This document shows, piece by piece, positions 22,254 to 32,663 of a stretch of DNA of 64,000 bases. The notes under the pieces were generated by a model. That model saw only the letters and a program-made list of their open reading frames with translations. It did not search any database and was not told the origin of the DNA. The DNA lies in the NCBI GenBank assembly GCA_024364735.1, contig JAGFNQ010005239.1, forward strand, positions 1 to 64,000. Reading direction: 5' to 3'. Origin of the DNA: Boesenbergia rotunda (taxonomy: Eukaryota; Streptophyta; Magnoliopsida; Zingiberales; Zingiberaceae). Numbering within the stretch: position 1 is the first letter of the stretch; each line of letters starts with the position of its first letter. Position numbers and translations under genes: made by a program.

Positions 22254-22774
22254 TGTTAGTGTTAGCCCTAGAGCCAATTATGAGATAATTGTCTAAGGAA
22301 CATTTTATATCATATTCTATTAATAAAGACAATGTTTGATTACTATATTTATTTCATAATTGTGCCCAATAAATAGTATAATAATGTCCTTCGGTAGTAG
22401 GTTCTTTCTACATTATATCAATTAGTTGAATTGATAGTCAGATGATGTAGAAAACCTTACTCTTAACTATTCCTAGTCAAGTATTAATATTCAAGGACAA
22501 TATTAATGCGTTGAGACTAGCATGTAGGTCAATTGATGATTTGATCTCACAAGTCATAGATATGAGATATCAAATTGTCACATGAATATATATTAGAGAA
22601 TGTGTACTGAATTGACCCGCATGAAAAAGTTTCATGGATCATTATTTGAGTGTCGTAAACTTTCTCATGTGACTATTAGTATGAATAGTCCTTAGACCTG
22701 AAATCACTACGGATCCCTACATAAGAGTTGTGTACTTTGGTATCGTCAAACGTCACCCGTAATAGGGTGGAGTA
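22254..22774 (+). mobile_element. E7: 5' part of a Copia-like LTR
   Basis: Begins TGTTAGTGTTAGCCCTAGAG and has the AT-rich look of plant Copia LTRs ('gagataattgtctaagg'). It is cut at 22774 by the start of the E8 LTR; the bases gagta (22770-22774) would be the left copy of the E8 target duplication. No partner end is in the window. Confidence 0.5.
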
Positions 22775-23929
22775 TGTTGGTGTAAAGTGCATTAGTTATG
22801 AACAGTCAACCTCTAGTGTCTCAATGATTGACAATATACTAAGGTCGAGTCAAAGTGATCGAGGGTTAAGCCAAACATGACCTGATGTTTGGTAGGATAA
22901 ACCCAGATTTGATCAGTTTGACAAAGGGTTTGTCAAACTGGACCTGATATTTGGCAGAGATAATATACTCAAGTTTAGTCAAAATGATCAAGGGTTAAGC
23001 CAAACAGGACCTGATGTTTGGTGGAGTAAACCCGGGTTTGGTCAGTTTGATAAAGGGTAAGCCAAACAGGATCTGATGTTTGGCAGAGTGAATAGAACCC
23101 AGGGTTGGTCAATTTGATCAAGGGATTAAAACCAAATTGGACTTGAGGTTTGGGATATTTGAAAGGTTGGAAGAAGTCTAGTCAAGATTAAGATGACTAG
23201 CAGAGAGAAGTCATTATGGAGGGAAGAAATTCTAGTGAGTGAAGCTAGGTGGAAGAAATCCTAGTGTATGAAGCTAGGTGGAAGAAATTTTGGTGAGTGA
23301 AGCTGGGTCCTACTAAGTGAAGCTAGGTGGAAGAAATCCTAGTGAGTGAAGCTAGGTGGAAGAAATCCTAGTGAGTGAAGCTAGGTGGACGAAATCTGGT
23401 GAGTGAAGCTGGGCACGAAGTCTTGGTCCGGAGGACTGAGCACGAAGTACTGGTCGGGGATCAGGCAATGGAGTCTTAGCTTAGCGAGGACTACGGACAG
23501 AAGTAGAGATGGGTCGAGGTCAGACGTCTTGAGATCCAAGAGTCTCGGAGGCCAAGCACAAAGTCCTGGTCGAGGATCGGGCAAAAGACTTAGGTGAGCG
23601 GGGATCGCGGACAGAAGTAGAGACGGGTCGAGGTGGGACGTCTCAAGATTCGGGTTCTCGGAGGCTGAGCAAAAGTCCAACCGGATGTCCTGGTTGGCAA
23701 AAGGTAACTTCTCAAGGGTGGAGTAGGTGAGGATGCGTTCCCTGGGAAAGGAACAGTAGGCGTCGGTTCGACATAGGGTATCGGTTGAAATCTAAAGTCA
23801 GAACCAATAAACGAAGGCATAAGATTATTTGTATGTTTGTCTTGTATTTGTTGTCTTGCAGGTACCTGGAGTTGGAGGCAAGATAGGAGAGCAAACGCAG
23901 GAAAAACAAGGCCTGGGAAGAAGCTTCCT

Positions 23930-24015
23930 GGGCGCCTGACATGAATCAGGCGCCCGGTGTGGTTGGGCACCTTGGTTAAGGGTGACCCTTCCTAGGCGCC
24001 TGGTAAACCAGGCGC
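23930..24015 (+). repeat. GGCGCC palindromes upstream of the E8 TATA box
   Basis: Two perfect inverted repeats: GGGCGCCTGA/TCAGGCGCCC (23930-23939 and 23946-23955, 6-nt loop) and GCGCCTGGT/ACCAGGCGC (23996-24004 and 24007-24015, 2-nt loop). A weaker AGGCGCC...GGTGCCCC pair lies near 24099-24126. Confidence 0.85.
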
Positions 24016-24135
24016 TTGAGGCATCCCAGACACCTGGGAAGGGAAGATTATCCCTGCGCAGGTTTTGCTGCTACGGATGATGTTTTGACCACATGTTAGG
24101 CGCCCCTGAAGCTTATCAGGTGCCCCAGAGCATAG

Positions 24136-24144
24136 TATAAAAAG
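24136..24144 (+). promoter_or_regulatory. TATA box of the E8 LTR
   Basis: TATAAAAAG followed by GGGTTTGACCCC, about 120 bp after the palindromes. Confidence 0.6.
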
Positions 24145-24649
24145 GGGTTTGACCCCTCACTTCAAGAAACTAAGTTTTCCATCCGCTAAGTGATTTTGTA
24201 CAAAGCAAAAGCACTATGACGAAGCTCTGCGACCAAGGAAGCTCCAGGAAGAAGTGTGCGACGCTTCGGACTTCCAGAGTTGGCCAAGAACTATGTTTGG
24301 TTTGCTTTTATTTACGAGATGTATTTAAATTATTATTTTTGTGCTTGTAATTCAAACTATAAGACGGGTATTCTCCACCTCCGAGAATTCCGAAAAGGAG
24401 ACCAATAGTGGACTCACTCTGAGTACATAGGCCTTGGACGTACTGACCCTGGGGGTTGGGAACCAAGTAAATAAACCCGCGTGTCTACTGTTATTTTTTT
24501 CTTTCTGTTTATTTAATTATTCCGTTGTGTACTAACTTTGATAGAAGGACGATCAAAAGACAAAATTTTGACAAGTAAGTTCGAGTCAATATCCCCCCCT
24601 CTATCGACTGGCACCGATCCCATAATTGGGTTATCAAAGCAGGTGGCTC

Positions 24650-24871
24650 TGGTCGTGCTAACCGCCAAAGGAGCAAAGAAGGCCAAAAATTGAGGGGGAG
24701 CAAGGATGAATACAGGTACATTTTTAATTATGTCAATTTTTAAATTTCACATAATATGTTTTAAGTGCAAGAAGAGAGGACACTATAAAAACCAGTGTCC
24801 TACTCATAAGATTCGTACGTCACCACTGGCGACAACGGAGGTACCATCGCCAAGAGTCCGAAGGGACAAGA
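24650..24871 (+). pseudogene. E8 gag, first fragment with zinc knuckle 1
   Basis: A short piece of Gag with CFKCKKRGHYKNQC (C-x2-C-x4-H-x4-C) at about 24765-24807. It follows the primer site so closely that the matrix/capsid part of Gag must be deleted. It stops at the E9 target duplication caaga (24867-24871), and the reading frame resumes at 44081. Stops occur upstream of the knuckle. Confidence 0.75.
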
Positions 24872-26875
24872 TGATGGTTGCGGGCTTCCTAGGCGAATAT
24901 CGAGTTGCGCATGGGAAACCTTTCCTTGTCCACGGATTAAACTTTTAATCCGAATGGAGACCTATTTCCCAAAACGACCGTCTTATCGTCGTACTAATTG
25001 ATTCGAGTTACAACTTGACCAAACTTGTTGTTCAAGCCTTGTAACTCACCTAACCAATTAGTCGCAGAATAGACGACGAGTGGATAGCCAATTTTTTTGT
25101 TTATCATCAGGGTCCAAAATAATTAATTATATCAATTAATTAACAAATAATTAACAACGAAGATAATTAATCAAACCACATGAAATGAAAGAAAACAAAG
25201 GAGCCAAGAGAGAAAATATACCTCTTAGTTACCTTACAATCTTCTACTGTATGACCCTCCCCTACTTGGACATCGTGTGGGCGATGATCTACCAAGAACC
25301 GGAGTCACCAAAGCCACCAACTCTTCTCTCTAAAGTTGCACCAAAACCCTAGGAAAAGGGTTGCTGCCGGCCAACTTCACTTCTCCTCTTCCTTTGCATC
25401 GCCGGTCACCAAGAGCCCGACTCCCTCTTCTACCATCAGCCCTCACCTAGCTCCAAGGATCGCCGGCCAAAGAGAGACAAGAAAGAAAGTGGAAGAAGAA
25501 GAAGTAGATGAGAAGAAAATCCAAACATAAAGCCTACTACTCCTTTCCTCTACCGCCGGCGCCCGAGCTGTGAGTTGTTGTCCACAGCAACTTGTCTTCT
25601 TCTCCACAGCAACGTGAGTTGCTGTCCTCCTCAGCAACGTGTCTTCTTCTCCATAGAAACATGAGTTCCTGTCCTGAGCAACAAGAAGCTTGGAGAAAGT
25701 TGTGTGAGCAACTTGAGTTGCTGCCTTGGAGAAAGTTACGTGAGCAACTTGAGTTGCTGCTTTGGAGAAAGTTGTGCCAAGGGCAAGAAACGTGAGCATC
25801 TTGAGTTACTGCCTTAGAGAAGAAAGTTGCTGCCAAGGAGAAGAATCGTGAGCAACTTGAGTTGCTGCCTTCTCCACAACAGAAGTCGGCACCGCACACC
25901 CAAAAGAGAGAGGGAGAGAGAGGAGGAGAGGAGAGGATTAAGGTTCTCTTGTGTTAAATTGGATGTCTTGGTTTCATGCCACCATGAGGTATATATAGGG
26001 TTACAATAGGGACCATGAGGAGGGGTTGAGTCTTGGCCACCCAATGGATCAAGGCCCGATCCATTAATTAAGATTCATTCCACTAAAGGATCCTCATTGA
26101 TCTACCTCACCAACCCCATATTTAAATATGGGCTCCACGTATTATGAGTACAAGTATCTCCCTGTGTTTAAGATATCGAATGCCATTAATTAATTAAATT
26201 ACTGACAATTTAATTAATTAACATCTAACTCCTTGATTAGTACCACTCATCCTTATCATCATGTTGACCAAGTCCACTTGTAGGATTTAACATAATAAAC
26301 ATTATGAGATCATTAAGGGGGCATCATCAACCCGACTCACCAGGACACGGTTTCCTTCTATAATCAACAGCACATCATATATATAATATTATTTCTCAAC
26401 TTATCGGGCCTATCGATTTAGCAGAATAAATATCGCCCATTAGTAAATCAAAGAAATAACTATTAAGTACATGTGTCTGTTATTATATCGGGATTAAGAG
26501 CATGTACTCCATAATAAACTGAGGTCTGATTCAATCATGAAGTCAGTATAAATTAAATCATCTCTATGTCGGTCCTGCTCAATGCATACAAAGTGCACTA
26601 GTGTAATTCTATGGTCAAGATAAACCAACACCAAATTAGACTATAACCATCCCGATGTTTTGTCCAAATCCATCTCGGTTGTGAGCCTCTACTTATACTA
26701 TACAAGTGACTGATAACATGATCTTCTGTGCGACACTACACACCATGTTATCTACAGTTTAAAGTATTAGACAATATCCACATACTAATATAAACATGCA
26801 AAGAGTGATCAGTGATTCTCATTCAAAATATAGATGTTCATACAAAAAGCAAGGCTTTTAGTATACAACCTAATA
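24872..26875 (-). mobile_element. E9 3' LTR, 2004 bp
   Basis: The right end (…gtatacaacctaata) is bordered by 'aactcccacttatacta', the inverse of the polypurine tract. The LTR aligns with the E1 LTR throughout. It carries TATATATA at 25990-25997 (-) and, downstream of it on the minus strand, a repeat block at about 25560-25875 built on AGCAACTTGAGTTGCT. Confidence 0.82.
25560..25875 (-). repeat. AGCAACT palindrome repeats in the E9 3' LTR
   Basis: Several copies of AGCAACTTGAGTTGCT (arms AGCAACT/AGTTGCT, 2-nt loop) and variants, joined by 'ggagaaagtt' spacers. The matching block in the other LTR is 41150-41370. It occupies the same place relative to the TATA box as the GC palindromes of E1. 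Confidence 0.82.
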
Positions 26876-27975
26876 AACTCCCACTTATACTAAAAGACTT
26901 TGTTGTCCTCACAATGCCATACATCTGACTCCCATATCCTCCACATGCCTATCAAAAGCTCTCACTAGAAAGGCCTTTGTGATAGGATCTACCAGGTTGT
27001 CCTCTGATGTAATCTAGGTGACAACAACTTCTCCTCGCTTAGGTGGTACTTGCGCTCTATGTGTTTACTCGCCTTATGGGCTCGTGGTTCCTTCGAGTTT
27101 GCAACTGCACCACTGTTGTCACAATAAATTGTGATAGCTCTGGGCAAACTAGGAATCACATCCAAGTCCATCATTAAGTTCCTGAGCCATACAACTTTCT
27201 TGGCAGCCTTAGAGGCTGCCACATACTCAGCTTCCATTGTGGAGTCCGCCACGCATTTCTGCTTGACACTCCTCTATTCGATGGCTCAACCTCCTAAAGC
27301 AAACACAAATCTCAAGGTAGACTTACTTTTGTCCCTATCTGATTGGAAGTCTAAATCCTTATAACCCACATGGAGTAATTGGTCTGCCTGGTAACTAGCA
27401 TATAATCCCTTGTCCTTCTCAGGTACTAATATATGCTTTACCGCAGTCCAATTTCCCTGACCTGTGTTATTCTGATATCTGCTAACCATTCCCACGGTAA
27501 AGAAGATATCCGATTTCATACACAGCATAGCATACATGAGGCTTCCAACTGCCGAAGCTTAAGGAACCGCCTTCATTTCCTCTATCTCCTTTGATGTTTT
27601 AGGGCACATCTCCTTAGATAGAGGAACTCCATGCCTGAAAGGTAGAAAACCTTTCTTGGAGTTTTCCAAGCTAAAACGAGCTAGGACAGTGTCTATGTAT
27701 GAAGCTTGAGATAAGCACAACATCCTTTTCTGGAGATCCCTTATAACCTTGATCCCAAGGATGTGTCCCACTTCTCCCAAGTCCTTCATTTCAAACTGTT
27801 TGGACAACCATACCCTTATGTCTAATAATACTTTGACATTGTTTTCAATGAGCAAAATATCATCTACGTATAGTACAAGAAATACCACTGCATTTCTGTC
27901 ACATCTCTTATATACACGAAACATATCCGGACCTTGAACAAATTCATATGACTAGATCACCTTATCAAAGCGGAT
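26876..27975 (-). pseudogene. E9 reverse transcriptase (deleted) and RNase H
   Basis: Reading leftward: the C-terminal RT palm with FLVLYVDDILL and FEMKDLGEVGHILG (27559-27924), then the RT connection (27286-27537), then RNase H with ADSTMEAEYVAASKAAK and YCDNSGAVA (26989-27252). The N-terminal half of RT, normally about 100-150 residues with the fingers and first palm strand, is absent: the linker joins directly to a RFDKVI-type segment near 27965. Frames change between the pieces and stops are present. The tail, with the usual 'ADPFTK' box, is not readable. Confidence 0.82.
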
Positions 27976-28437
27976 GATCCTCGTCATATGTCCAGGGATC
28001 TAGTTCATGTTTGCCAAGGACCAAGTCCGAAGACTCTCCCAAGAACATGAATTTCTCAGGTTGTCTAACACCCTTCCACTACGACGAGGTACCACCTGTG
28101 TATCTTTTGTGACATGTGGTACAGTGACTTGTGGTATGTCCTCTTGTACTATTGGTACTAAGGTCGGAACGTCCCCTCTTAATTCCTCAATAATAATCCT
28201 ACTCATGGGCTTGTGGTTCATCACATAGTCTTCCTCTAAGAATCGGGCATTCATGCTAACGATTACCCTTTGATCCTTAGGAATATAGAATAAACCACCT
28301 TTCGTTCCTCTAGGATAGCCTACGAACAAGCGTACTTCTGTACGAGATTCTAACTTATCAGTATCTCCCTTCAACACATGTGTTGGACTATCCCAAATCC
28401 GAATATGTCTTAGATTAGGCTTTCGCCCAGTCCACAA
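27976..28437 (-). pseudogene. E9 integrase C-terminal part, split by E10
   Basis: Minus strand: LWTGRKPNLRHIRIWDSPTH, then FVGYPRGTKGG, then IVQEDIPQV and a VPRRSGRVL linker. This is the Copia integrase C-terminal (GKR-like) region. It stops at the E10 target duplication (cacaa, 28433-28437) and its N-terminal part resumes at 39339. Confidence 0.85.
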
Positions 28438-29267
28438 TGTTGGACCTTGGATGGCTAGAGAGGGGGGGTGAATGTAGCCAGACACCCACAAGTTGCACTT
28501 TGAAGTTTTCTGCGTGATCAGATTAGCAGCGGAAGAAAATACAAAACAAAGAACAACGCAGAGGAGGAAACGTAAACCAAACAAACGCTAACACCGTGAT
28601 GTACAAGGTTTGGGGATAACTTGCCCCTACTCCTTGGCGTGCCCGTGAGGTGGGCGATCCCTTGATCGTCGGCAGATCAAGCCCCGGTGAACATCGGATA
28701 TCAAGCGCCTCCTTCTCGGTGGAGAAACCTCTCCACAATCGCCTCAGTAGATGAATACAAGGTAAGCACACGAGACTAAGGAGGAACCTCCCACAAGACA
28801 GTAGCAAGAAAGCTCAAGAGAGACGCTACACAAGGAGCACAACAACAACAACGAAACACACAGCCACACTCGCTTGTTTTCCTGTTCGTTCTTCTTGCCT
28901 ACTTTGCTTCTCATCTTCCTCTTAAGCTCCTGCTTCATCGCCAGGTTCCATCAGCATCCCCTGAGCACAGCCTGAACCCACTGACCTCCCTGAGCACTTA
29001 GTCCACTGAAGTTCCTCTCCAGCTGAGCCTCCGTCAGTCGCCAGCCATGCCTCAGTTGCCGTTGAAACCTGAGAAGGAGAAACAAACAAACCTGTTCCAA
29101 GGAAAGCCTCCCATTGACCCTCCTTGAGTGTTTAAATCACCTGCTATCACCTGCACACTCCAACAGAGGCTTAGCAATGCATATCAAATGAAATCAGCAA
29201 TGTATCAGAGAATCAGCAGAGAAACAGACGCGATCAGACACTTCTGACAGCGTATTTGAATTAAAGT

Positions 29268-29765
29268 TCTGCTCCTGATCGGTCACCAGACCGATCAAGA
29301 AGAACCCTGATCGATCACCAGACCGATCCAACAGTCTTCTGGACACTCCTGATTGGTCCCCAGACCTATCCAGCAGTCTGCTGCACACTCTAGATCGGTC
29401 CCCAGACCAATCAAGCTCCAGCCTGATCGGTCACCAGACCAATCAGGCTGCTTCCTGACCGATTAGGAGTCATCCTGATTGGTTATAGTGAGAACCTTGC
29501 GACAAATGATCATTCTCTAGACCGATCTGAACAGTATCCCTGATCGGTCACCAGACCGATCAGGAGCAGATCAGTAAGGTCCCCAAAACCTACTGGATGC
29601 TCCCTGATCGGTCACCGGACCGATCCGGAGCAGAGCAGCAGGTGGACTATATGCTCCCTGATCAGTCACCAGACCGATCAGCCATCGCTGGATCGGTCAC
29701 CAGACCGATCCACGAAGGAGCACCGTGCCAACTTCCCTGATCGGTCACTAGACCGATCCAGGCAA
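29268..29765 (-). repeat. GATCGGTC palindrome array, E10 3' LTR
   Basis: About ten inverted repeats of the form (C)CTGATCGGTC-4 nt-GACCGATC(AGG), perfect at 29539-29564 (11-nt arms, loop ACCA). Most copies carry one or two substitutions, often making GATTGG or GATCAG. Confidence 0.9.
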
Positions 29766-29864
29766 GCCCAAATGCACTCTAAGTCACGAGAATAAGCCTC
29801 CAGCTCTTCTCTGACTCATGCCATGCCCAACTTCACTCACTTGGACTTCAACCTAGCCCTCCAA

Positions 29865-30500
29865 GCTAGGACCTGGATTCACTCACCAGGGTTTCAGTAG
29901 CCCGGCTTCACTCACCGGGACCCAGCTTCACTCACCAGGATTTCAACCTAGCTTTACTCACTAGGATTTCAATCACCTGGCTTCACTCACCAAGACCCCG
30001 CTTCACTCACCGGGATTTCCATCACCTGGCTTCACTCACCAGGTCCCAGCTTCACTCAGCGGGATTTCCATCACCTGGCTTCACTCACCAGGACCCGGCT
30101 TCGCTCACCGGGATTTCCATCACCAGGCTTCACTCACCAGGACCCGGCTTCACTCACCGGGATTTCCATCACCTGGCTTCACTCACCAGGACCCGGCTTC
30201 ACTCACCGGGATTTCCTCAACCTAGCCCTCAGGCTGGGACCTGACCCTCCAAGCCAGGACTTTTTCACACCTAGCCCTCCAAGCTAGGATTTTTCACCTA
30301 ACCCTCCAAGTTGGGATTTTTCACCTAACCCTCCAAGTTAGGACTTTTCACCTAGCCCTCCAAGTTAGGACTTTTCACCCAACCCTTCCGAATTAGAACT
30401 TTTCCACACCTAGCCCTCCAAGCTACGATTTTTCACACCTAACCCTTCAGGTTAGGACTTTTCACCACCTAGCCCTCCAAGCTAGGGTTTTCCAATCACT
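29865..30500 (-). repeat. Two direct-repeat blocks in E10 U3
   Basis: 29865-30240: units of about 25 and 50 bp alternating 'cttcactcaccagga' and 'cttcactcaccgggatttcc'. 30240-30500: about nine units of 'ctagccctccaagctagga' type with 'cttttcac' spacers; these units are themselves near-palindromic (CTAG...CTAG). The same blocks are at 38630-39215 in the other LTR. Confidence 0.85.
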
Positions 30501-30602
30501 CCGTGCCTAATCCCCGATTAGGACTTAATCATAATCATAATCAACCTAAACTAAAATCGATGTCAACACCAAAACAACAATCAGGGTCAGACTGCATCAA
30601 CA

Positions 30603-32663
30603 ATCTCCCCCTTTTTGTTGTTTGACAATCCGATTTTAAGTTTAGGGATTAATGATCAATTGAAGGCAGTTCAATTATCATAAGGGAATCAAAATCCTCC
30701 CCCTACAATAACCCTAAACTTAATCAACCATTTTCTCCCCCTTTGTCAAAGATCGAAAAGGGTATGGTTATTAAGTTTAAACATACCTCCCCCTCAAACA
30801 TGGGTCTCTCCCCAAACCCAAAATAATCAAAGGTAAACTTTTGAATTGCATATGAAAACATATACAGAAATATATCATGGTCAAACATGTATATGTTTCA
30901 TATAACAAGTAAGGAATGCATCTATATTCGACACATAATCCTGAGTGGTCTCCGTGACTAATCAGGTTCGTTGATTACTTGATATAGAAATATTTCTTAT
31001 TAGTCTGGGGAGCGATCAAATTTCAGAAAAATTTCTGAAACTCTGATACGTTCCTGATCAGACTGCATTAACAATTTGCATTCCAAAACAAGGTGTAGAC
31101 TCCATTGATATTTGTCATTTCAGAAAAATTTCTGAAACACGACATTAAAAACAAGAGTCATGACTCAACAAACCCTTTCTTATGAATTTGAACATTCCAA
31201 CATAGGTTTGTATCAAATCAGCATTTTAATACTTGATGTTTCAGGAAAATTTCTGAGAATCAAGGATCTTAAAAATTCCTACCCTTCTTTGAATACTTGA
31301 ACAAATTTGTACTCACTTAGTACCAGGTTTGTACCAATGGAGAATCAAGTATATTTCAATTGTACTTAGTTTGTATCAGATTTGTGGGTATCAATATGAT
31401 CAGGTAATCTGATACAACTTGATGAAATGGGATCGGACTGAGGAGTAGTCTGATACCTCTTATCAGTGTTGATCAGATCCGTCACCGGACTGATCAGTAT
31501 GATTCCTGATCGGTCACCAGACCAATCAGGGTGAGTCCTGATCGGTCGATGGACCGATCAGGTCTGACACAGACTGTTTTCTGAACCTGATCAGTTTCAG
31601 AAATAGATTTGTTTAACCCTTAACCATTTCCAGACCCTAATTCAATTAGTTTTAATCCATTTGATCCTAATCATGGGGTCCCTTAACCAAAAAGTATATT
31701 TTCATATCAAAGAATTTCTATGGATTAAAAAAACAATCCAAAAACAGATTTGTATCAAAACATCATTAATATGCTCTAAGCATGATCATTATGTGCTAAG
31801 CATGAACTTGAGTATCAAAAATAGATTTGTATCAAAGCATGATCAGTGGGAACAACAAACAAGTCATGGAATTTGAGTTTGATACAAAGAAAACATTAAC
31901 CCTATACCTTAAGCTCATGTTCTTGTTTATCAGAGCCTTATGAGTGATCAGTTCAAACAAAACAATGAGGAAGTTGAGACGTAATGTGTTCACCTTGTTC
32001 TTAAATGAAATTTTCATGCCATAGATTAACATTAATAACACATACATTAAAGTCATGGCATACTCAACTAGGTTTATCTCAAATATAAGAACACTTAAGC
32101 CTAAGATATATGATGTGTTATTGTAAATATTTTGGCTAACTTCTAGATTTACAGTGAACTATGGAGTTCAATCCAAATCATGGCATATTGAAGCTAAACC
32201 TCATGGATTGGATTGAAAAGCCATACTTCCAAGTGTGTATTACAGTCATGGTTCCAACCAATTTGAAATCAAGTTTGAATTAGGCTTCCAAAGCAGGTAT
32301 GCATGCAATCATTTGAATAGAAAATTCATAGACATGGATAGCACACATGATGAATGCATAATTCGATTTTGTAAAGATGAACTAGACAGTTCCTTCTTTG
32401 TTTTGGAAGCAAACTTGATCATGGAAGAATTTTAGTACTAAAGTAGATCATACTTAAGCATGATTAAGTTCTTTGACACATGAATTCCATAAAAATTACT
32501 AGCCAAGAGATTACATTGTAATAAGAACAAAAATAATGGGGATCAAATTATCTAATTTAAATTTTCCATAGCTAATCATGTGTATAACAATTTGTCTTAA
32601 CCATGAATTTGGAGCACCCATTATCAATAACCCATGTTGATAGATGCTCCCCCTCAATCCAAG
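30603..32663 (-). mobile_element. E10 internal region between gag and 3' LTR, non-coding
   Basis: Where pol would lie, about 2 kb hold no recognisable pol motif in any frame. A small group of GATCGGTC palindromes occurs at 31460-31560 (for example CTGATCGGTC.GATG.GACCGATCAG near 31539-31562). CT-rich runs near the LTR (30603-30800) are repeated polypurine-like tracts on the minus strand. Confidence 0.7.

Larger units (their letters stand above)
22775..24622 (+). mobile_element. E8 5' LTR (SIRE-like), 1848 bp
   Basis: Starts TGTTGGTGTAAAGTGC and ends GCACCGATCCCA, 4-5 bp before a degenerate primer site (TGGGTTATCAAAGC, 24627-24640). U3 carries repeated 'aaaccc.ggtttg.tcagtttgat' units (22870-23150), repeated 'gtgagtgaagctaggtgg' units (23230-23410), the conserved 'gtaggtgaggatgcgttccc' box (23725-23772) and GGCGCC palindromes (23930-24130). 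Confidence 0.8.
28438..30602 (-). mobile_element. E10 3' LTR, 2165 bp
   Basis: TGTTGGACCTTGG...CTGCATCAACA, bordered by atctccccctttttg (inverse of a polypurine tract). From right to left on the minus strand it contains 'ctagccctccaag' repeats (30240-30500), 'cttcactcacc' repeats (29865-30240) and GATCGGTC palindromes (29268-29765). Confidence 0.88.

Noticed and set aside
25336..25899. Cys/Ser-rich ORFs on both strands, also at 40883-41538
   Set aside because: They are translations of the AGCAACT palindrome block of the E9 LTRs and are open in many frames.
29268..29765. Repeated palindromes considered as a CRISPR-like or prokaryotic repeat
   Set aside because: Spacing is irregular, the arms vary, and the block repeats in both LTRs of one retrotransposon in a plant context.
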